A stretch of DNA of 38,685 nt from Hydrogenophaga sp. 2FB (GCF_005503365.1 NZ_SCML01000059.1:1-38685); one strand, 5' to 3'; shown: positions 1 through 8,479, counted from the first letter of the stretch. The notes: generated by a model not told the origin, from the letters alone. A program made the numbers and translations.

Positions 1-63
1 CGGGAGGGGGAAGAGGTCGTGTCGTTCATGGCTGAATTGTCGGTGAGTTCAAACGTGGCGGGC

Positions 64-777
64 TCAGCCCCCCAGGCCGGCAAACACGTTCTGCACGTCT
101 TCGTTGGCGTCCAGCGCGGCCAGGAAGGCTTCCACTTCTTCGAGTTCCTCGGCGCTGAGGCTGCTCGGGTCGATCGGGTTCTTCGGCTTGTAGCCCAGTT
201 TGGAGGACAGCACCGTGAAACCCTGCGCCGGCAGCGCGCGGCCCACGAGGTCGAGGTCGGTCGGGTCGGTCAGGAAGACGGTCACGCCTTCGTCGTGGCC
301 GGGGTGAAAGTCCTGCGCGCCGGCTTCGATGGCGGCGAGTTCGGGGTCGGCGCCCTTGGTGGCCGGCTCGGCTTCGATCATGCCGACGTGGTCAAAGTCC
401 CACCCCACCGAGCCTGATGTGCCCAACTGACCTTTGCGAAACAACACGCGCATTTCCGACGCGGCGCGGTTCACGTTGTCGGTCAGGCACTCCACCATCA
501 CCGGCACGCGGTGCGGTGCAAAACCTTCGTAGACCACGTGCTCGAAATGCACGGCCTCACCGGTGAGGCCTGCGCCTTTCTTGATGGCGCGGTCCAGCGT
601 GTCCTTGGGCATGGACACCTTGCGCGCCTGCTCCACCACCAGGCGCAGCCGTGAGTTGGAGGCCGGGTCGGCGCCATGCCGGGCCGCGATCATGATGTCC
701 TTGGCCAGTTTGCCGAACAGCCTGCCCCTGGCGTTCGCGGCGAGGTCCTTGTGTTTTGCTTTCCATTGCGCGCCCAT
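64..777 (-). CDS. YebC/PmpR-family DNA-binding transcriptional regulator
   Basis: A 237-residue protein of the YebC/TACO1 family. Family members bind DNA as transcriptional regulators, and some have been linked to translation of proline-rich stretches. The N-terminus MGAQWKAKHK followed by a basic segment (ARGRLFGKLAKDIMIAARHG) is the typical YebC opening. The central VYEGFAP and the acidic C-terminal region (SAEELEEVEAFLAALD) also fit, and the length is normal for the family. The start with Lys/Trp-rich residues resembles the YeeN branch more than canonical YebC. The gene is monocistronic or last in its unit. The 63 bases before its stop hold nothing I recognise. The regulatory target cannot be read from the sequence. 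Confidence 0.9.
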   Translation of the reverse strand: MGAQWKAKHKDLAANARGRLFGKLAKDIMIAARHGADPASNSRLRLVVEQARKVSMPKDTLDRAIKKGAGLTGEAVHFEHVVYEGFAPHRVPVMVECLTDNVNRAASEMRVLFRKGQLGTSGSVGWDFDHVGMIEAEPATKGADPELAAIEAGAQDFHPGHDEGVTVFLTDPTDLDLVGRALPAQGFTVLSSKLGYKPKNPIDPSSLSAEELEEVEAFLAALDANEDVQNVFAGLGG

Positions 778-813
778 GGTGGTGCTCCTGAGTGTTGAGA
801 CGGGTTGCCGAGT

Positions 814-1740
814 TTACGAACCCGCCGGTGCGGCCGTGCGTTCGAAGCGGTAGAACAGATTGGGTTCGGACAGCACGTAGATCGCGCCATCCGGGCCGAC
901 GGCCAGGCCTTCGGGTTGGGGCACCTTCTGTCGCAGGCCATGAAACCCGCGCCACAAGGGCAGCATGCTGATCGGCTTGCCGTTGGGTGCGTAGGCCACG
1001 ATCAGCGCGGATTCGTCGCTGAGCAACAGCAATTGTCCGGTGGGTTCGTGCAGCGTGAGCGAGGACAGGTCGCTCATGAACAGCGACGCCGCGCTGGACG
1101 ACTGCCACTCGTGGATGTTGATGTTGAAGCCGGTGGACTCGTTGAACACGTCCAGTCCGCTGATGACCAGCACGCGAAGGGGCATTTTCTCCTTCACCAC
1201 GAACAGGCGGTGCTGCGCGCTGTCCCAGGACACGCCCTCGAAGCTGGCGTTGTGCACGGTGTCGATGCTCAGGCCCAGGCTGGACTTGCCCGCCACGGAA
1301 ACGCGCTGGGTGTCGGGTCCGATCTGCGCCCAGTACATGCTGTGGCTGTCCTCGTCCGAGATGACGTAGGTGTCGCGCTCCACGTAGGTGATGCCCTCGG
1401 GGTCTTTCACGCCGTCGATTTCGATCACGCGCAGCAGGCGCCCGTCGGTGGTGAGTTCGGCGACCTGCGGCGGGCGGTTGATCACGGTGAACAGGGTGCC
1501 GGTTTTCTCGTTGAAGGTGAGGCCCGAGGTGTTGCGCGTCAAGCCCTCGATCGGCAGGCCTTCCACGGCCACGCGGTAGCTCGGCAACCACAGTGCCGAG
1601 CGCTCCCACTGCGCCGCGTTGACGCTGGTGGTGAGCCAGTAGTAGCCCAGCGCCAGAACCTTGAAATACCAGATGAACAGAAAGCCAATGCCCAGCAACG
1701 CGGTCCAGAGACAGGGTTTGCAGATTTTTACGCGTGCCAT
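814..1740 (-). CDS. SdiA-regulated-domain (YjiK-like) membrane-anchored beta-propeller protein
   Basis: About 308 residues. I chose the ATG at 1740 because it gives a short basic N-terminus followed at once by a hydrophobic anchor (residues about 10-35, TALLGIGFLFIWYFKVLALG). Reading further upstream would run through the divergent VOC gene. The rest resembles the SdiA-regulated/YjiK family: NTSGLTFNEKTGTLFTVINR, then DPEGITYVERDTYVISDED, then FEGVSWDSAQHRLFVVKE. These are repeated blade-like motifs with acidic turns, as in a six-bladed propeller. It is probably anchored in the inner membrane with the propeller in the periplasm. The molecular function of the family is not established. It is transcribed divergently from the VOC gene at 1810. 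Confidence 0.78.
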   Translation of the reverse strand: MARVKICKPCLWTALLGIGFLFIWYFKVLALGYYWLTTSVNAAQWERSALWLPSYRVAVEGLPIEGLTRNTSGLTFNEKTGTLFTVINRPPQVAELTTDGRLLRVIEIDGVKDPEGITYVERDTYVISDEDSHSMYWAQIGPDTQRVSVAGKSSLGLSIDTVHNASFEGVSWDSAQHRLFVVKEKMPLRVLVISGLDVFNESTGFNINIHEWQSSSAASLFMSDLSSLTLHEPTGQLLLLSDESALIVAYAPNGKPISMLPLWRGFHGLRQKVPQPEGLAVGPDGAIYVLSEPNLFYRFERTAAPAGS

Positions 1741-1809
1741 CGCACGGAGTTTAGTGGGTGCTCCCGCTAGGATGTCCCGTTCGATCCGTTCCAACAACAG
1801 GAGCTCACC

Positions 1810-2238
1810 ATGGAAACGCATGAACTGCACCGCGGCCGCCTGATCGATCACATCCAGCTGGTCGTGAAGGACCTCCCGGCCAGCAAGGTTTTCTACACCG
1901 CCGTGTTCAATGTGCTGGACATCCCGATGAGTGGCAGCGGCGACGACTACTTCTGGGCCGACGAGCTCTTCGTTTCCACCCCCGACAGCGAAGCCGCGAA
2001 CGGGGAGCTGACGGGCCGCCACCACCTGGCCTTCCAGGCGCAGGACAAGGCCATGGTCGATGCATTCCACAAGGCCGCGCTGGCCGCGGGCGGCAAGGAC
2101 AACGGTGCCCCCGGCATTCGCAAGTACCACCCGGGCTACTACGGGGCCTTCGTCCTCGACCCCGATGGCAACAACATCGAAGCGGTGTTCCATGGCGAGG
2201 CCAAGCGCAGCGCGGCGTCGGTGGTGGTGAGTTTTTAG
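1810..2238 (+). CDS. VOC-family (glyoxalase/bleomycin resistance fold) protein
   Basis: A 142-residue single-domain vicinal-oxygen-chelate protein. It shows the opening LIDHIQLVVKDLPASKVFY with a metal-ligand His, a central GRHHLAFQ His pair, and the closing DPDGNNIEAVFHG with the usual glutamate. These positions suggest a mononuclear metal site, and the substrate is unknown. Start choice: an AGGAG element lies about 8 bases upstream of the ATG. Closest in style to small stand-alone VOC proteins annotated as glyoxalase or lactoylglutathione lyase-like; I would not assign glyoxalase activity. Confidence 0.85.
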   Translation: METHELHRGRLIDHIQLVVKDLPASKVFYTAVFNVLDIPMSGSGDDYFWADELFVSTPDSEAANGELTGRHHLAFQAQDKAMVDAFHKAALAAGGKDNGAPGIRKYHPGYYGAFVLDPDGNNIEAVFHGEAKRSAASVVVSF

Positions 2239-2267
2239 GTTCAGGCATCCACGGACCGGCACACCGT

Positions 2268-2774
2268 TTGCCGGTACGGCGCATGATGTCCCGAGCACAC
2301 CAGATCATGGCGCTGAGCCTGACCGCCCTCGGTCTCGCCCCCGGCGCATCCCACCTCATGCAGTTGCCCGTGAAGATGGGCTATTCCGCCGAGCTGTACA
2401 CCGCTGTCACCAGTTCGCTGTACTCGTGGTACGGCCTGGTGGGTGGCACGGTCCAGGTGGCTGCGCTGGTCTCGGTGGCCATGCTGGCGGTTCGGGCACG
2501 GCGCTTGCCCGGTGGCGGTCTTGCGGCAGCATCTGCGGGCGCTTTGTTGGCGTCGTTGCTGCTCTGGGGATTTGTCGTGGGCCCGGTCAACGCCACCTGG
2601 GCGGGCGCGGCCGACCTCAGTCCGGCGCAATTCGCCGTGGCTTATGACGCCATGCGTGCGCGGTGGGAATACGGCCATGTGGCGGCCTTCATCGCCTGGT
2701 TCACAGGCTGGTGCGGGCTTGTCGCCGCCATCACACGCCAGACCGGGCCGGCTGCGCGCCCCAGCCCGGCGTGA
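2268..2774 (+). CDS. Small integral membrane protein, DUF1772-like
   Basis: A 168-residue hydrophobic protein with about four membrane segments, roughly residues 12-30, 48-75, 85-108 and 138-160. The GASHLMQLPVKMGY motif after the first helix and the WEYGHVAAF motif before the last resemble DUF1772-type (anthrone oxygenase-like fold) membrane proteins. The function is unknown. In-frame ATGs at 2283, 2286 and 2307 are alternative starts; MSRAHQIMALSLTALG (2286) is a natural N-terminus, so the true start is uncertain by up to 13 residues. It converges on dbpA with only 6 bases between the two stops. Confidence 0.7.
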   Translation: MPVRRMMSRAHQIMALSLTALGLAPGASHLMQLPVKMGYSAELYTAVTSSLYSWYGLVGGTVQVAALVSVAMLAVRARRLPGGGLAAASAGALLASLLLWGFVVGPVNATWAGAADLSPAQFAVAYDAMRARWEYGHVAAFIAWFTGWCGLVAAITRQTGPAARPSPA

Positions 2775-2780
2775 TGCGGC

Positions 2781-4175
2781 TCAGTCCTCCAGCACGCGCA
2801 CCTTCACGCTCTTGCCCTTGATGCGTCCCGCGTTGAGCCGGCTCGCGGCTTGCTGGGCGATGTCGCGGTCCACCGCGACGTAGGTGGACCATTCGTTCAC
2901 GTTGATCTTGCCCACCTGCTCGCGGGTGTAGCCGAGGTCGGCCGTGAGCGCGCCCAGCACGTCGCCCGGGCGGATCTTTTCCTTGCGGCCGCCCTGGATG
3001 TGCAGCGTGACCATGGGCGGCACCAGCGGCTCGTGGCTCGCGGGCTTGAGTTCGCTCAGCGGGTGCCACGTGGATTCGCGGCCTTGCAGCTGTTCGATCT
3101 TGCCCACGCTGCCCATTTCGTCCAGGCTCGCGAGGTTGAGCGCCAGGCCGCTTTCGCCCGCGCGCCCGGTGCGGCCGATGCGGTGGATGTGCACCTCGGG
3201 GTCGGGCGTCACGTCCACGTTGATCACGGCGGCCAGGCTGGCGATGTCCAGGCCGCGCGCGGCCACGTCGGTGGCCACGAGCACGGAACAGCTGCGGTTG
3301 GCGAAGCGCACCAGCACCTGGTCGCGCTCGCGTTGCTCCAGCTCGCCAAACAAGGCGAGCGCGCTGATGCCTTGCGCCTGCAGCACCGCCACGAGGTCGC
3401 GGCACTGTGCCTTGGTGTTGCAGAACGCGAGCGTGCTGGCCGGGCGGAAGTGGGCCAGCAGCTTGCTCACGGTGTCGAGCCGTTCGTTCTCGTTCACCTC
3501 GTACCAGCGCTGTTCGATCTGCGCGCCCGCGTGCTGCGCTTCCACCTTCACGGTGATGGGCTCGCGCATGAACTGCGCGCTCAGCTTCGCGATGCCTTCC
3601 GGGTAGGTGGCGGAGAACAGCAGGGTCTGGCGCGTCTTGGGGCATTGTTTGGCGACGGTGACGATGTCGTCGAAGAAGCCCATGTCGAGCATGCGGTCGG
3701 CTTCGTCGAGCACCAGCGTGTTGAGCGCATCGAGTTGCAGGCTGCCGCGCTCCAGATGGTCCATGAGGCGGCCCGGCGTGCCGACCACGATGTGCGCGCC
3801 GTGTTCCAGCGTGGCGAGCTGCCCGCGCAGCGGCACGCCGCCGCACAGCGTGACGACCTTGATGTTGTCTTCGGCGCGCGCGAGGCGGCGGATTTCGGTG
3901 GTGACCTGGTCGGCCAGCTCGCGCGTGGGGCACAGCACCAGCGTCTGCACGGCAAAGCGGCGCGGGTTCAGGTTGGCCAGCAGGGCGAGGGCGAAGGCGG
4001 CGGTCTTGCCGCTGCCGGTCTTGGCCTGGGCAATGATGTCCTTGCCCAGCAAAGCCGGCGGCAGGGCCGCGGCCTGGATCGGCGTCATGGCCGTGTAGCC
4101 CAGCTGCTCCAGATTGGCCAGCGTGGCGGGGGATAGGGGGAGTGTGCTGAAGGCGGTCGAGGGTGCGGAAGTCAT
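2781..4175 (-). CDS. dbpA: ATP-dependent RNA helicase DbpA
   Basis: A 464-residue DEAD-box helicase. DbpA recognises hairpin 92 of 23S rRNA and acts late in 50S subunit assembly. Visible motifs in order: Q-motif region (GYTAMTPIQ), motif I AKTGSGKT, Ia PTRELA, Ib TPGRL, II DEAD, III SAT, IV CNTK, V ARGLD and VI HRIGRTGR. The C-terminal 75 residues (RPGDVLGAL...REQVGKINV) match the DbpA RNA-binding domain that separates this enzyme from other DEAD-box helicases. Length is normal. On the coding strand a GATAAT hexamer ends only 5 bases before the ATG, and no clear Shine-Dalgarno is visible, so the transcript may be leaderless or may start further upstream. Confidence 0.95.
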   Translation of the reverse strand: MTSAPSTAFSTLPLSPATLANLEQLGYTAMTPIQAAALPPALLGKDIIAQAKTGSGKTAAFALALLANLNPRRFAVQTLVLCPTRELADQVTTEIRRLARAEDNIKVVTLCGGVPLRGQLATLEHGAHIVVGTPGRLMDHLERGSLQLDALNTLVLDEADRMLDMGFFDDIVTVAKQCPKTRQTLLFSATYPEGIAKLSAQFMREPITVKVEAQHAGAQIEQRWYEVNENERLDTVSKLLAHFRPASTLAFCNTKAQCRDLVAVLQAQGISALALFGELEQRERDQVLVRFANRSCSVLVATDVAARGLDIASLAAVINVDVTPDPEVHIHRIGRTGRAGESGLALNLASLDEMGSVGKIEQLQGRESTWHPLSELKPASHEPLVPPMVTLHIQGGRKEKIRPGDVLGALTADLGYTREQVGKINVNEWSTYVAVDRDIAQQAASRLNAGRIKGKSVKVRVLED

Positions 4176-4253
4176 CCCCGATTATCCGGGATGGTCCTCC
4201 GTAGAATCCGCGGCACCCCACCAGCCGCCGCAGCGCGGGTCAAAAGAGGACGT

Positions 4254-5240
4254 ATGTTCATTGAACAGCCAGGCACTGTGAACGCCAACGCCACGGCGAT
4301 ACCGGGCACGCCACCGCGCGTTCTGGTGCTGGGCGCCACGGGCTTCATTGGCCGCCATGTGGTGCGGGCTTTGATCGCTGGAGGGATGGACGTGACGAGG
4401 ATGCGCCGTGCGCCGCCTGCTGCGCAAGCCAATGCCGTCGAGCGGGAGCCCATCACCTGGAAACACCTGCAGCTGCACACCATTCACCAACCCGACGCCT
4501 GGCGCGAGCACCTGCACGGCATGGACGTGGTGATCAACTGCGTGGGCATCCTGCGCCAGCGCGTCGGCGAGCGTTATGACGATGTGCACCACCGCATGCC
4601 AAAGGCGCTGGCGGCGGCGTGCGCGGCAACGGGCGTGCGCCTGATCCACACCTCCGCGCTGGGCTTGCACGAAGGCGCGAAGAGCCGCTTTCTGTCCAGC
4701 AAGCTGAAAGGCGAGCAGGCCATCCAGGCGAGCGGCGCGGACCATTGCATCGTGCGCCCCTCGCTGATCGACGGCATGGGCGGCTTTGGCGCCAGCTGGT
4801 TGCGCATGCTGGCGAGCTGGCCGGTGCATTTCGTGCCACGGGGCGCCACGGGCCGCATCGCCGCGCTGCAGGCGACCGACCTGGGCGAGGCCTATGCCGC
4901 GCTGGCGCGCATGCCCACGCTGGCCCGCCAGCGCGAAGCCAACCTGGGCGGTGAACGCCTGTTTGCCTACCGCCACTACCTGCAGGTGTTGCGCGGCGTG
5001 GAGCACGCGGAACAACCGGTGGCACCCGCTGTGCAAGTGTTGCTGCCCAACTGGATGAGCCGCGTGGGCGCGCACCTGTGCGATGTGTTCCGCTTCAGCC
5101 CGTTCAGCTATGGCCACTGGATCCTGCTGCAGCGCGACAACATGCCGGTGCCCAATGCGTTGCCGCAGTTGCTGGGCCGCGCGCCCGTGCCTGTGACCTA
5201 CCGGCGCACGGCGGTGCGCGAAGACTTCAGGTTCTCATGA
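4254..5240 (+). CDS. NAD(P)-binding epimerase/dehydratase-like SDR (NDUFA9-like)
   Basis: About 328 residues. I chose the ATG at 4254 because an AGAGGA element lies 4 bases upstream; an in-frame ATG at 4191 lacks one. The N-terminal VLVLGATGFIGRHVV is a GxxGxxG Rossmann dinucleotide-binding motif. MDVVINCVGILRQR is typical of atypical SDRs related to the complex I subunit NDUFA9 and to nucleoside-diphosphate-sugar epimerases. The canonical YxxxK catalytic pair is not obvious, so it may bind cofactor without classical SDR catalysis. The last 6 bases overlap the stop of the convergent DUF455 gene. Confidence 0.8.
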   Translation: MFIEQPGTVNANATAIPGTPPRVLVLGATGFIGRHVVRALIAGGMDVTRMRRAPPAAQANAVEREPITWKHLQLHTIHQPDAWREHLHGMDVVINCVGILRQRVGERYDDVHHRMPKALAAACAATGVRLIHTSALGLHEGAKSRFLSSKLKGEQAIQASGADHCIVRPSLIDGMGGFGASWLRMLASWPVHFVPRGATGRIAALQATDLGEAYAALARMPTLARQREANLGGERLFAYRHYLQVLRGVEHAEQPVAPAVQVLLPNWMSRVGAHLCDVFRFSPFSYGHWILLQRDNMPVPNALPQLLGRAPVPVTYRRTAVREDFRFS

Positions 5241-6095
5241 ACGCGATGACGCGGCCTGCAGCAGATCGTCCAGCTCGGGCTGGCTGAACCCGGCCGCGAG
5301 CCGCGCCGCGTCGTTGAAGGGCGGCCGCAGGCGCGGCGCCGAATGCTCGCGCGCCAGGCGGCGGTAGTGGCCCAAGGGCTCGATGCCCTGCTGCGCGCAC
5401 AACCAGCCGTACCAGCGGTTGCCGACCGCCACGTGGCCGATCTCGTCGCGCAGGATCACGTCGAGGATCTCCACCGCGCGCAGCGCCGCCGGTGTGCCGA
5501 CCTTGCGCAGGCGTGCCTGCATCGGCGGCGTGGCGTCCAGCCCGCGCGCTTCCATCGTGCGGGGCACGAGCGCCATGCGCGCGGTCACGTCGGTTTGCGT
5601 GCGCAGGCACATCTCCCACAGGCTGTTGTGCGCCATGAAGTCACCGTAGTCGTGTCCCAGGCTCTGCAGGTGCGTGCGCAGCAGCTCGAAGTGCGTGGCT
5701 TCTTCGTGCGCCACGCGCAGCCAGTCGGTGTAGTACTCGGCGGGCATGTCGGGGAAGCGCCAGACCGCGTCCAGCGCCAGGTCGATGGCGTTGAATTCGA
5801 TGTGCGCCACCGCGTGCAGCAGCATCACCAGCCCCTCGGGCGTGAAGGGCGAGCGCTGCGGCACGTCCACCGGCGCGATCAGCACGGGTTGCGCGGGCCG
5901 CCCGGGCAAGGGTGTGGCCGCGTCGGGCTGCAGGTGTTCGGCCGGGTCGAGCCGCGTGTGGCCGGCCTGCTGCGCGTGGAAGAGGGCGTGGGTGGCGGCC
6001 GCTTTCTGGCCAGGGTCGCTGGTGCACAGCACCCGCAAAGCTTGCGCGCGCAGGGAGGCCAAGGGCGGGGGTGACAGGTGAGCGGGCGCTTGCAT
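5235..6095 (-). CDS. DUF455-family ferritin-like protein
   Basis: About 286 residues from the ATG at 6095 (MQAPAHLSPPP). An upstream in-frame ATG at 6161 would overlap the start of the divergent carbonic anhydrase gene and is less likely. The protein shows ferritin-like helical motifs with candidate di-metal ligands: AHIEFNAIDLALDA, then HEEATHFELL, then MEARGLDATPP, and finally LRDEIGHVAVGNRWY. This spacing of Glu and ExxH is the DUF455 signature. The family is related to MiaE-type tRNA hydroxylases by fold, but its reaction is unknown. The gene ends with a 6-base convergent overlap with the SDR gene. Confidence 0.85.
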   Translation of the reverse strand: MQAPAHLSPPPLASLRAQALRVLCTSDPGQKAAATHALFHAQQAGHTRLDPAEHLQPDAATPLPGRPAQPVLIAPVDVPQRSPFTPEGLVMLLHAVAHIEFNAIDLALDAVWRFPDMPAEYYTDWLRVAHEEATHFELLRTHLQSLGHDYGDFMAHNSLWEMCLRTQTDVTARMALVPRTMEARGLDATPPMQARLRKVGTPAALRAVEILDVILRDEIGHVAVGNRWYGWLCAQQGIEPLGHYRRLAREHSAPRLRPPFNDAARLAAGFSQPELDDLLQAASSRS

Positions 6096-6154
6096 CCCTA
6101 CAATTCTAGGTTTCGCGACCAGAGACCCGACAGACCCCACAGGAGACCCGCAAG

Positions 6155-6679
6155 ATGGCAATTTACGAACTCGATGGCACGTCCCCCCGCCTGGCCGACT
6201 CCGCCTGGGTGGCCGACAGCGCCCAGGTGATGGGCAATGTGGTGCTGGGCGAGGGCAGCAGCGTGTGGTTTGGCGCAGTGCTGCGCGGCGACAACGACCC
6301 CATCACCATCGGGCGTGGCTCCAACATCCAGGACGGCAGTGTGCTGCACGCCGACATCGGCTTTCCCACGACCCTGGGCGACAACGTGACGGTGGGCCAC
6401 CAGGTGATGTTGCACGGCTGCACCATTGGCGATGAATCGCTGATCGGCATCGGCGCTACCGTGCTCAACGGCGCAAGGATTGGCAAGAACTGCCTCGTGG
6501 GCGCGGGATCCTTGGTCACCGAAGGCAAGGAGTTTCCCGATGGCAGCATGATCCTCGGCAGCCCGGCGAGGGTGGTGAAATCGCTGTCGCCGGAGCAGAT
6601 CGAGGGCCTGCGCCGCAGTGCGCGCAGCTACATCGCCAATGCCGAACGCTTCCGCAAAGGCTTGAAAAAGATCGGTTGA
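6155..6679 (+). CDS. Gamma-class carbonic anhydrase-like hexapeptide-repeat protein (YrdA/CaiE type)
   Basis: 174 residues forming a left-handed beta-helix of hexapeptide repeats. The three zinc-ligand histidines of gamma-carbonic anhydrases are in place: H65 in VLHAD, then H82 and H87 in VGHQVMLHGC. The start follows an AGGAG element at 6140-6144, about 10 bases upstream. The length matches the short YrdA-like branch, which lacks the acidic loop of Cam, so carbonic anhydrase activity is plausible but often weak in this branch. It is followed after 49 bases by hslO on the same strand. Confidence 0.9.
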   Translation: MAIYELDGTSPRLADSAWVADSAQVMGNVVLGEGSSVWFGAVLRGDNDPITIGRGSNIQDGSVLHADIGFPTTLGDNVTVGHQVMLHGCTIGDESLIGIGATVLNGARIGKNCLVGAGSLVTEGKEFPDGSMILGSPARVVKSLSPEQIEGLRRSARSYIANAERFRKGLKKIG

Positions 6680-6707
6680 TCCCGATCTGCTTCTCTTCGA
6701 TTTTTTT
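6669..6707 (+). terminator. Weak terminator-like hairpin at the end of the carbonic anhydrase gene
   Basis: A 7-bp stem AGATCGG/CCGATCT with a 6-base loop spans the stop codon. A run of seven T follows, but 11 bases after the stem, so it is at best a weak intrinsic terminator. Confidence 0.3.
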
Positions 6708-6728
6708 GAACGACCCTGAAAGTTTTGC

Positions 6729-7706
6729 GTGTCCGAACTCCACAAATTCGTCTTTGAAGGCCTGCCGGTGCGGGGCATGCTCGTGCGCCTGACCGACGCC
6801 TGGCAAGAGATCCTGCAGCGCCACCGCGATGCCGGTGGCTACCCGGAGGCGGTGACGGAGCTGTTGGGCGAAATGACGGCCGCGGCCACGCTGATGCAGG
6901 CCAACATCAAGTTCAACGGCGCGCTGATCATGCAGATCATGGGCGACGGCCCGGTGAAACTGGCCGTGGCCGAGGTGCAGCCCGACCTGAGCCTGCGCGC
7001 CACCGCCACGGTGGTGGGCGAGGTGGCGTCCGACGCGCCGCTGTCGCACATGGTCAACGTGACCAACCAGGGCCGTTGCGCCATCACGCTGGACCCCAAG
7101 GACCGACTGCCGGGCCAGCAGCCTTACCAGGGCGTGGTGCCGCTGTTTGGCGACAAGCGCGAAAAGCTGGAAAAGCTCAGCGAGGTGATCGAGCACTACA
7201 TGCTGCAGAGCGAGCAGCTCGACACGCGGCTGGTGCTCGCGGCGGACGACAAGATGGCCGCGGGCCTGTTGATCCAGCGCCTGCCGCTGCAGGGCGTGGA
7301 CAACCTCGCCGGCCAGTCGGGCGCGCGCGATGAAGACCAGATCGGCGTGAACGAGGACTACAACCGCATCGCGATCCTGGCGTCCAGCCTGAAGCGCGAG
7401 GAGCTGCTGGGCCTGGACGCCGACACCATCCTGCACCGCCTGTTCTGGGAAGAGGATGTGCGCCGCTTCGAGCCGCTTACCGGCGAGCACGGCCCACGCT
7501 TTGCCTGCACCTGCTCGCGCGAGCGCGTGGGCAGCATGCTGCGCAGCCTGGGGCGCGACGAGGTGGAATCGATCCTGACCGAACAAGGCCAGGTGGAAGT
7601 GGGTTGCGAGTTCTGCGGTCAGCAGTACCGGTTCGACCCGGTGGACGCGGCGCAGGTGTTCCTGCAGCCGGCGCAGCAGGCACCGGCGAGCGACCAGAAG
7701 CACTGA
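6729..7706 (+). CDS. hslO: Hsp33 redox-regulated chaperone
   Basis: 325 residues from a GTG start giving MSELHKFVFEGLPVRGML, the usual Hsp33 opening. Hsp33 is a cytoplasmic holdase, activated when oxidation releases zinc from four cysteines. The redox switch is intact: C260 and C262 (CTC) and C293 and C296 (CEFC), with a 30-residue linker. The substrate-binding core (GALIMQIMGDGPVKLAV) is also typical. It is somewhat longer than the E. coli protein (about 292 residues), as is common in betaproteobacteria. No close Shine-Dalgarno stands out. Confidence 0.95.
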   Translation: MSELHKFVFEGLPVRGMLVRLTDAWQEILQRHRDAGGYPEAVTELLGEMTAAATLMQANIKFNGALIMQIMGDGPVKLAVAEVQPDLSLRATATVVGEVASDAPLSHMVNVTNQGRCAITLDPKDRLPGQQPYQGVVPLFGDKREKLEKLSEVIEHYMLQSEQLDTRLVLAADDKMAAGLLIQRLPLQGVDNLAGQSGARDEDQIGVNEDYNRIAILASSLKREELLGLDADTILHRLFWEEDVRRFEPLTGEHGPRFACTCSRERVGSMLRSLGRDEVESILTEQGQVEVGCEFCGQQYRFDPVDAAQVFLQPAQQAPASDQKH

Positions 7707-7813
7707 TACGGCTTTGCCTTCAAACGTATAACTTCGTTGGGTTGCCTTGCCGTGCCGTGCTACAGCACTGTCTGCGGCAACCCGCTTGCTCTACGCTTGA
7801 ATGAAAAACCGTA
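7707..7813. repeat. 107-nt imperfect palindrome between convergent hslO and the NadR-like gene
   Basis: The outer arms are about 26 bases each, with mismatches, beginning TACGG and ending CCGTA. An inner pair GGGTTGCC/GGCAACCC encloses a small GTGCT/AGCAC hairpin. The element fills the whole gap between two convergent genes. A bidirectional terminator or a degenerate MITE-like repeat both fit. It has no coding content. Confidence 0.6.
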
Positions 7814-7819
7814 TGAACC

Positions 7820-8479
7820 TCAGGGGCGCGTCAGCAGCCCGGTGAACAACCGGTGCTCGCACTCGGGGTCGCTGCAGTTCTCGCAGGACCAGGGGCGCAG
7901 GCCGTTGGCCAGCGCGGGGTCTTCGGATACCAGAGGCCTGCCCAGCGCGCTGCCGACCGCGCGCAGCGCTTGTTGCACACGCGCCTCACCTTGCCCATAC
8001 ACCGTCTGAAAACCGATGCCTGCACCTTGCAAGGCGCGGCGCAGCAGGGCGTCGGTGGCGTCGCGCACGGTGGGGCTGTCGCGGAACAGGCCGTCGGGCG
8101 TCCACGGCAGGTCCAGGCCCATGAGCAGGTTGAGATCGAAGGTCGTCCGTTGCTCGACCAGCGCCGGTGCGAGCAGGTTGTGATCCTGAAAGTACAACGC
8201 GCTGTAGGCGGCCACCATCAACGCCGTGGTGTCGGCGATCACCACGTCCACGCCGGGCGTCTGCCGCGCGGCCTGGATGAGCCGGGTCTGCTCGGTGGCG
8301 ATGGCGGCTTGTTCGTGGGCGTGCGGTGCGCGGCCGTGGGCTTCGCACCATGTGCGCAAGTGTTCGGGCGCAACGGTGGCACGCAGGCCGTGAATGTCTT
8401 GAAGCTGTGTGTGCAGGGCCGTTGCCAGCGAAGACTTGCCACTGGATTCGCCGCCCAGCAGCGCGACGCACAGGGTCAA
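7820..8479 (-). CDS. NadR-like P-loop ATPase (putative nicotinamide-nucleotide kinase-type)
   Basis: 219 residues. The Walker A motif GGESSGKS appears within 12 residues of the start, followed by an ADTT aspartate segment (VVIADTTALMVAAYS) and DLNLLMGLDLPWTPDGLF. This arrangement matches the kinase-like domain of NadR and related AAA proteins, which phosphorylate nicotinamide riboside. No ATG precedes Walker A, so the start is most likely a TTG at 8479 whose last two bases overlap the ftsB stop (TTGA), implying translational coupling. The C-terminal Cys cluster (SCENCSDPECEH, near residue 200) could bind zinc and is not part of canonical NadR. It is last gene of the pyrG-eno run. Confidence 0.7.
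   Translation of the reverse strand: MTLCVALLGGESSGKSSLATALHTQLQDIHGLRATVAPEHLRTWCEAHGRAPHAHEQAAIATEQTRLIQAARQTPGVDVVIADTTALMVAAYSALYFQDHNLLAPALVEQRTTFDLNLLMGLDLPWTPDGLFRDSPTVRDATDALLRRALQGAGIGFQTVYGQGEARVQQALRAVGSALGRPLVSEDPALANGLRPWSCENCSDPECEHRLFTGLLTRP

Noticed and set aside
2850..4136. Long plus-strand open frame across dbpA
   Set aside because: It is a shadow of the high-GC helicase gene; the translation is low in complexity and matches no family, while the minus strand has all helicase motifs.
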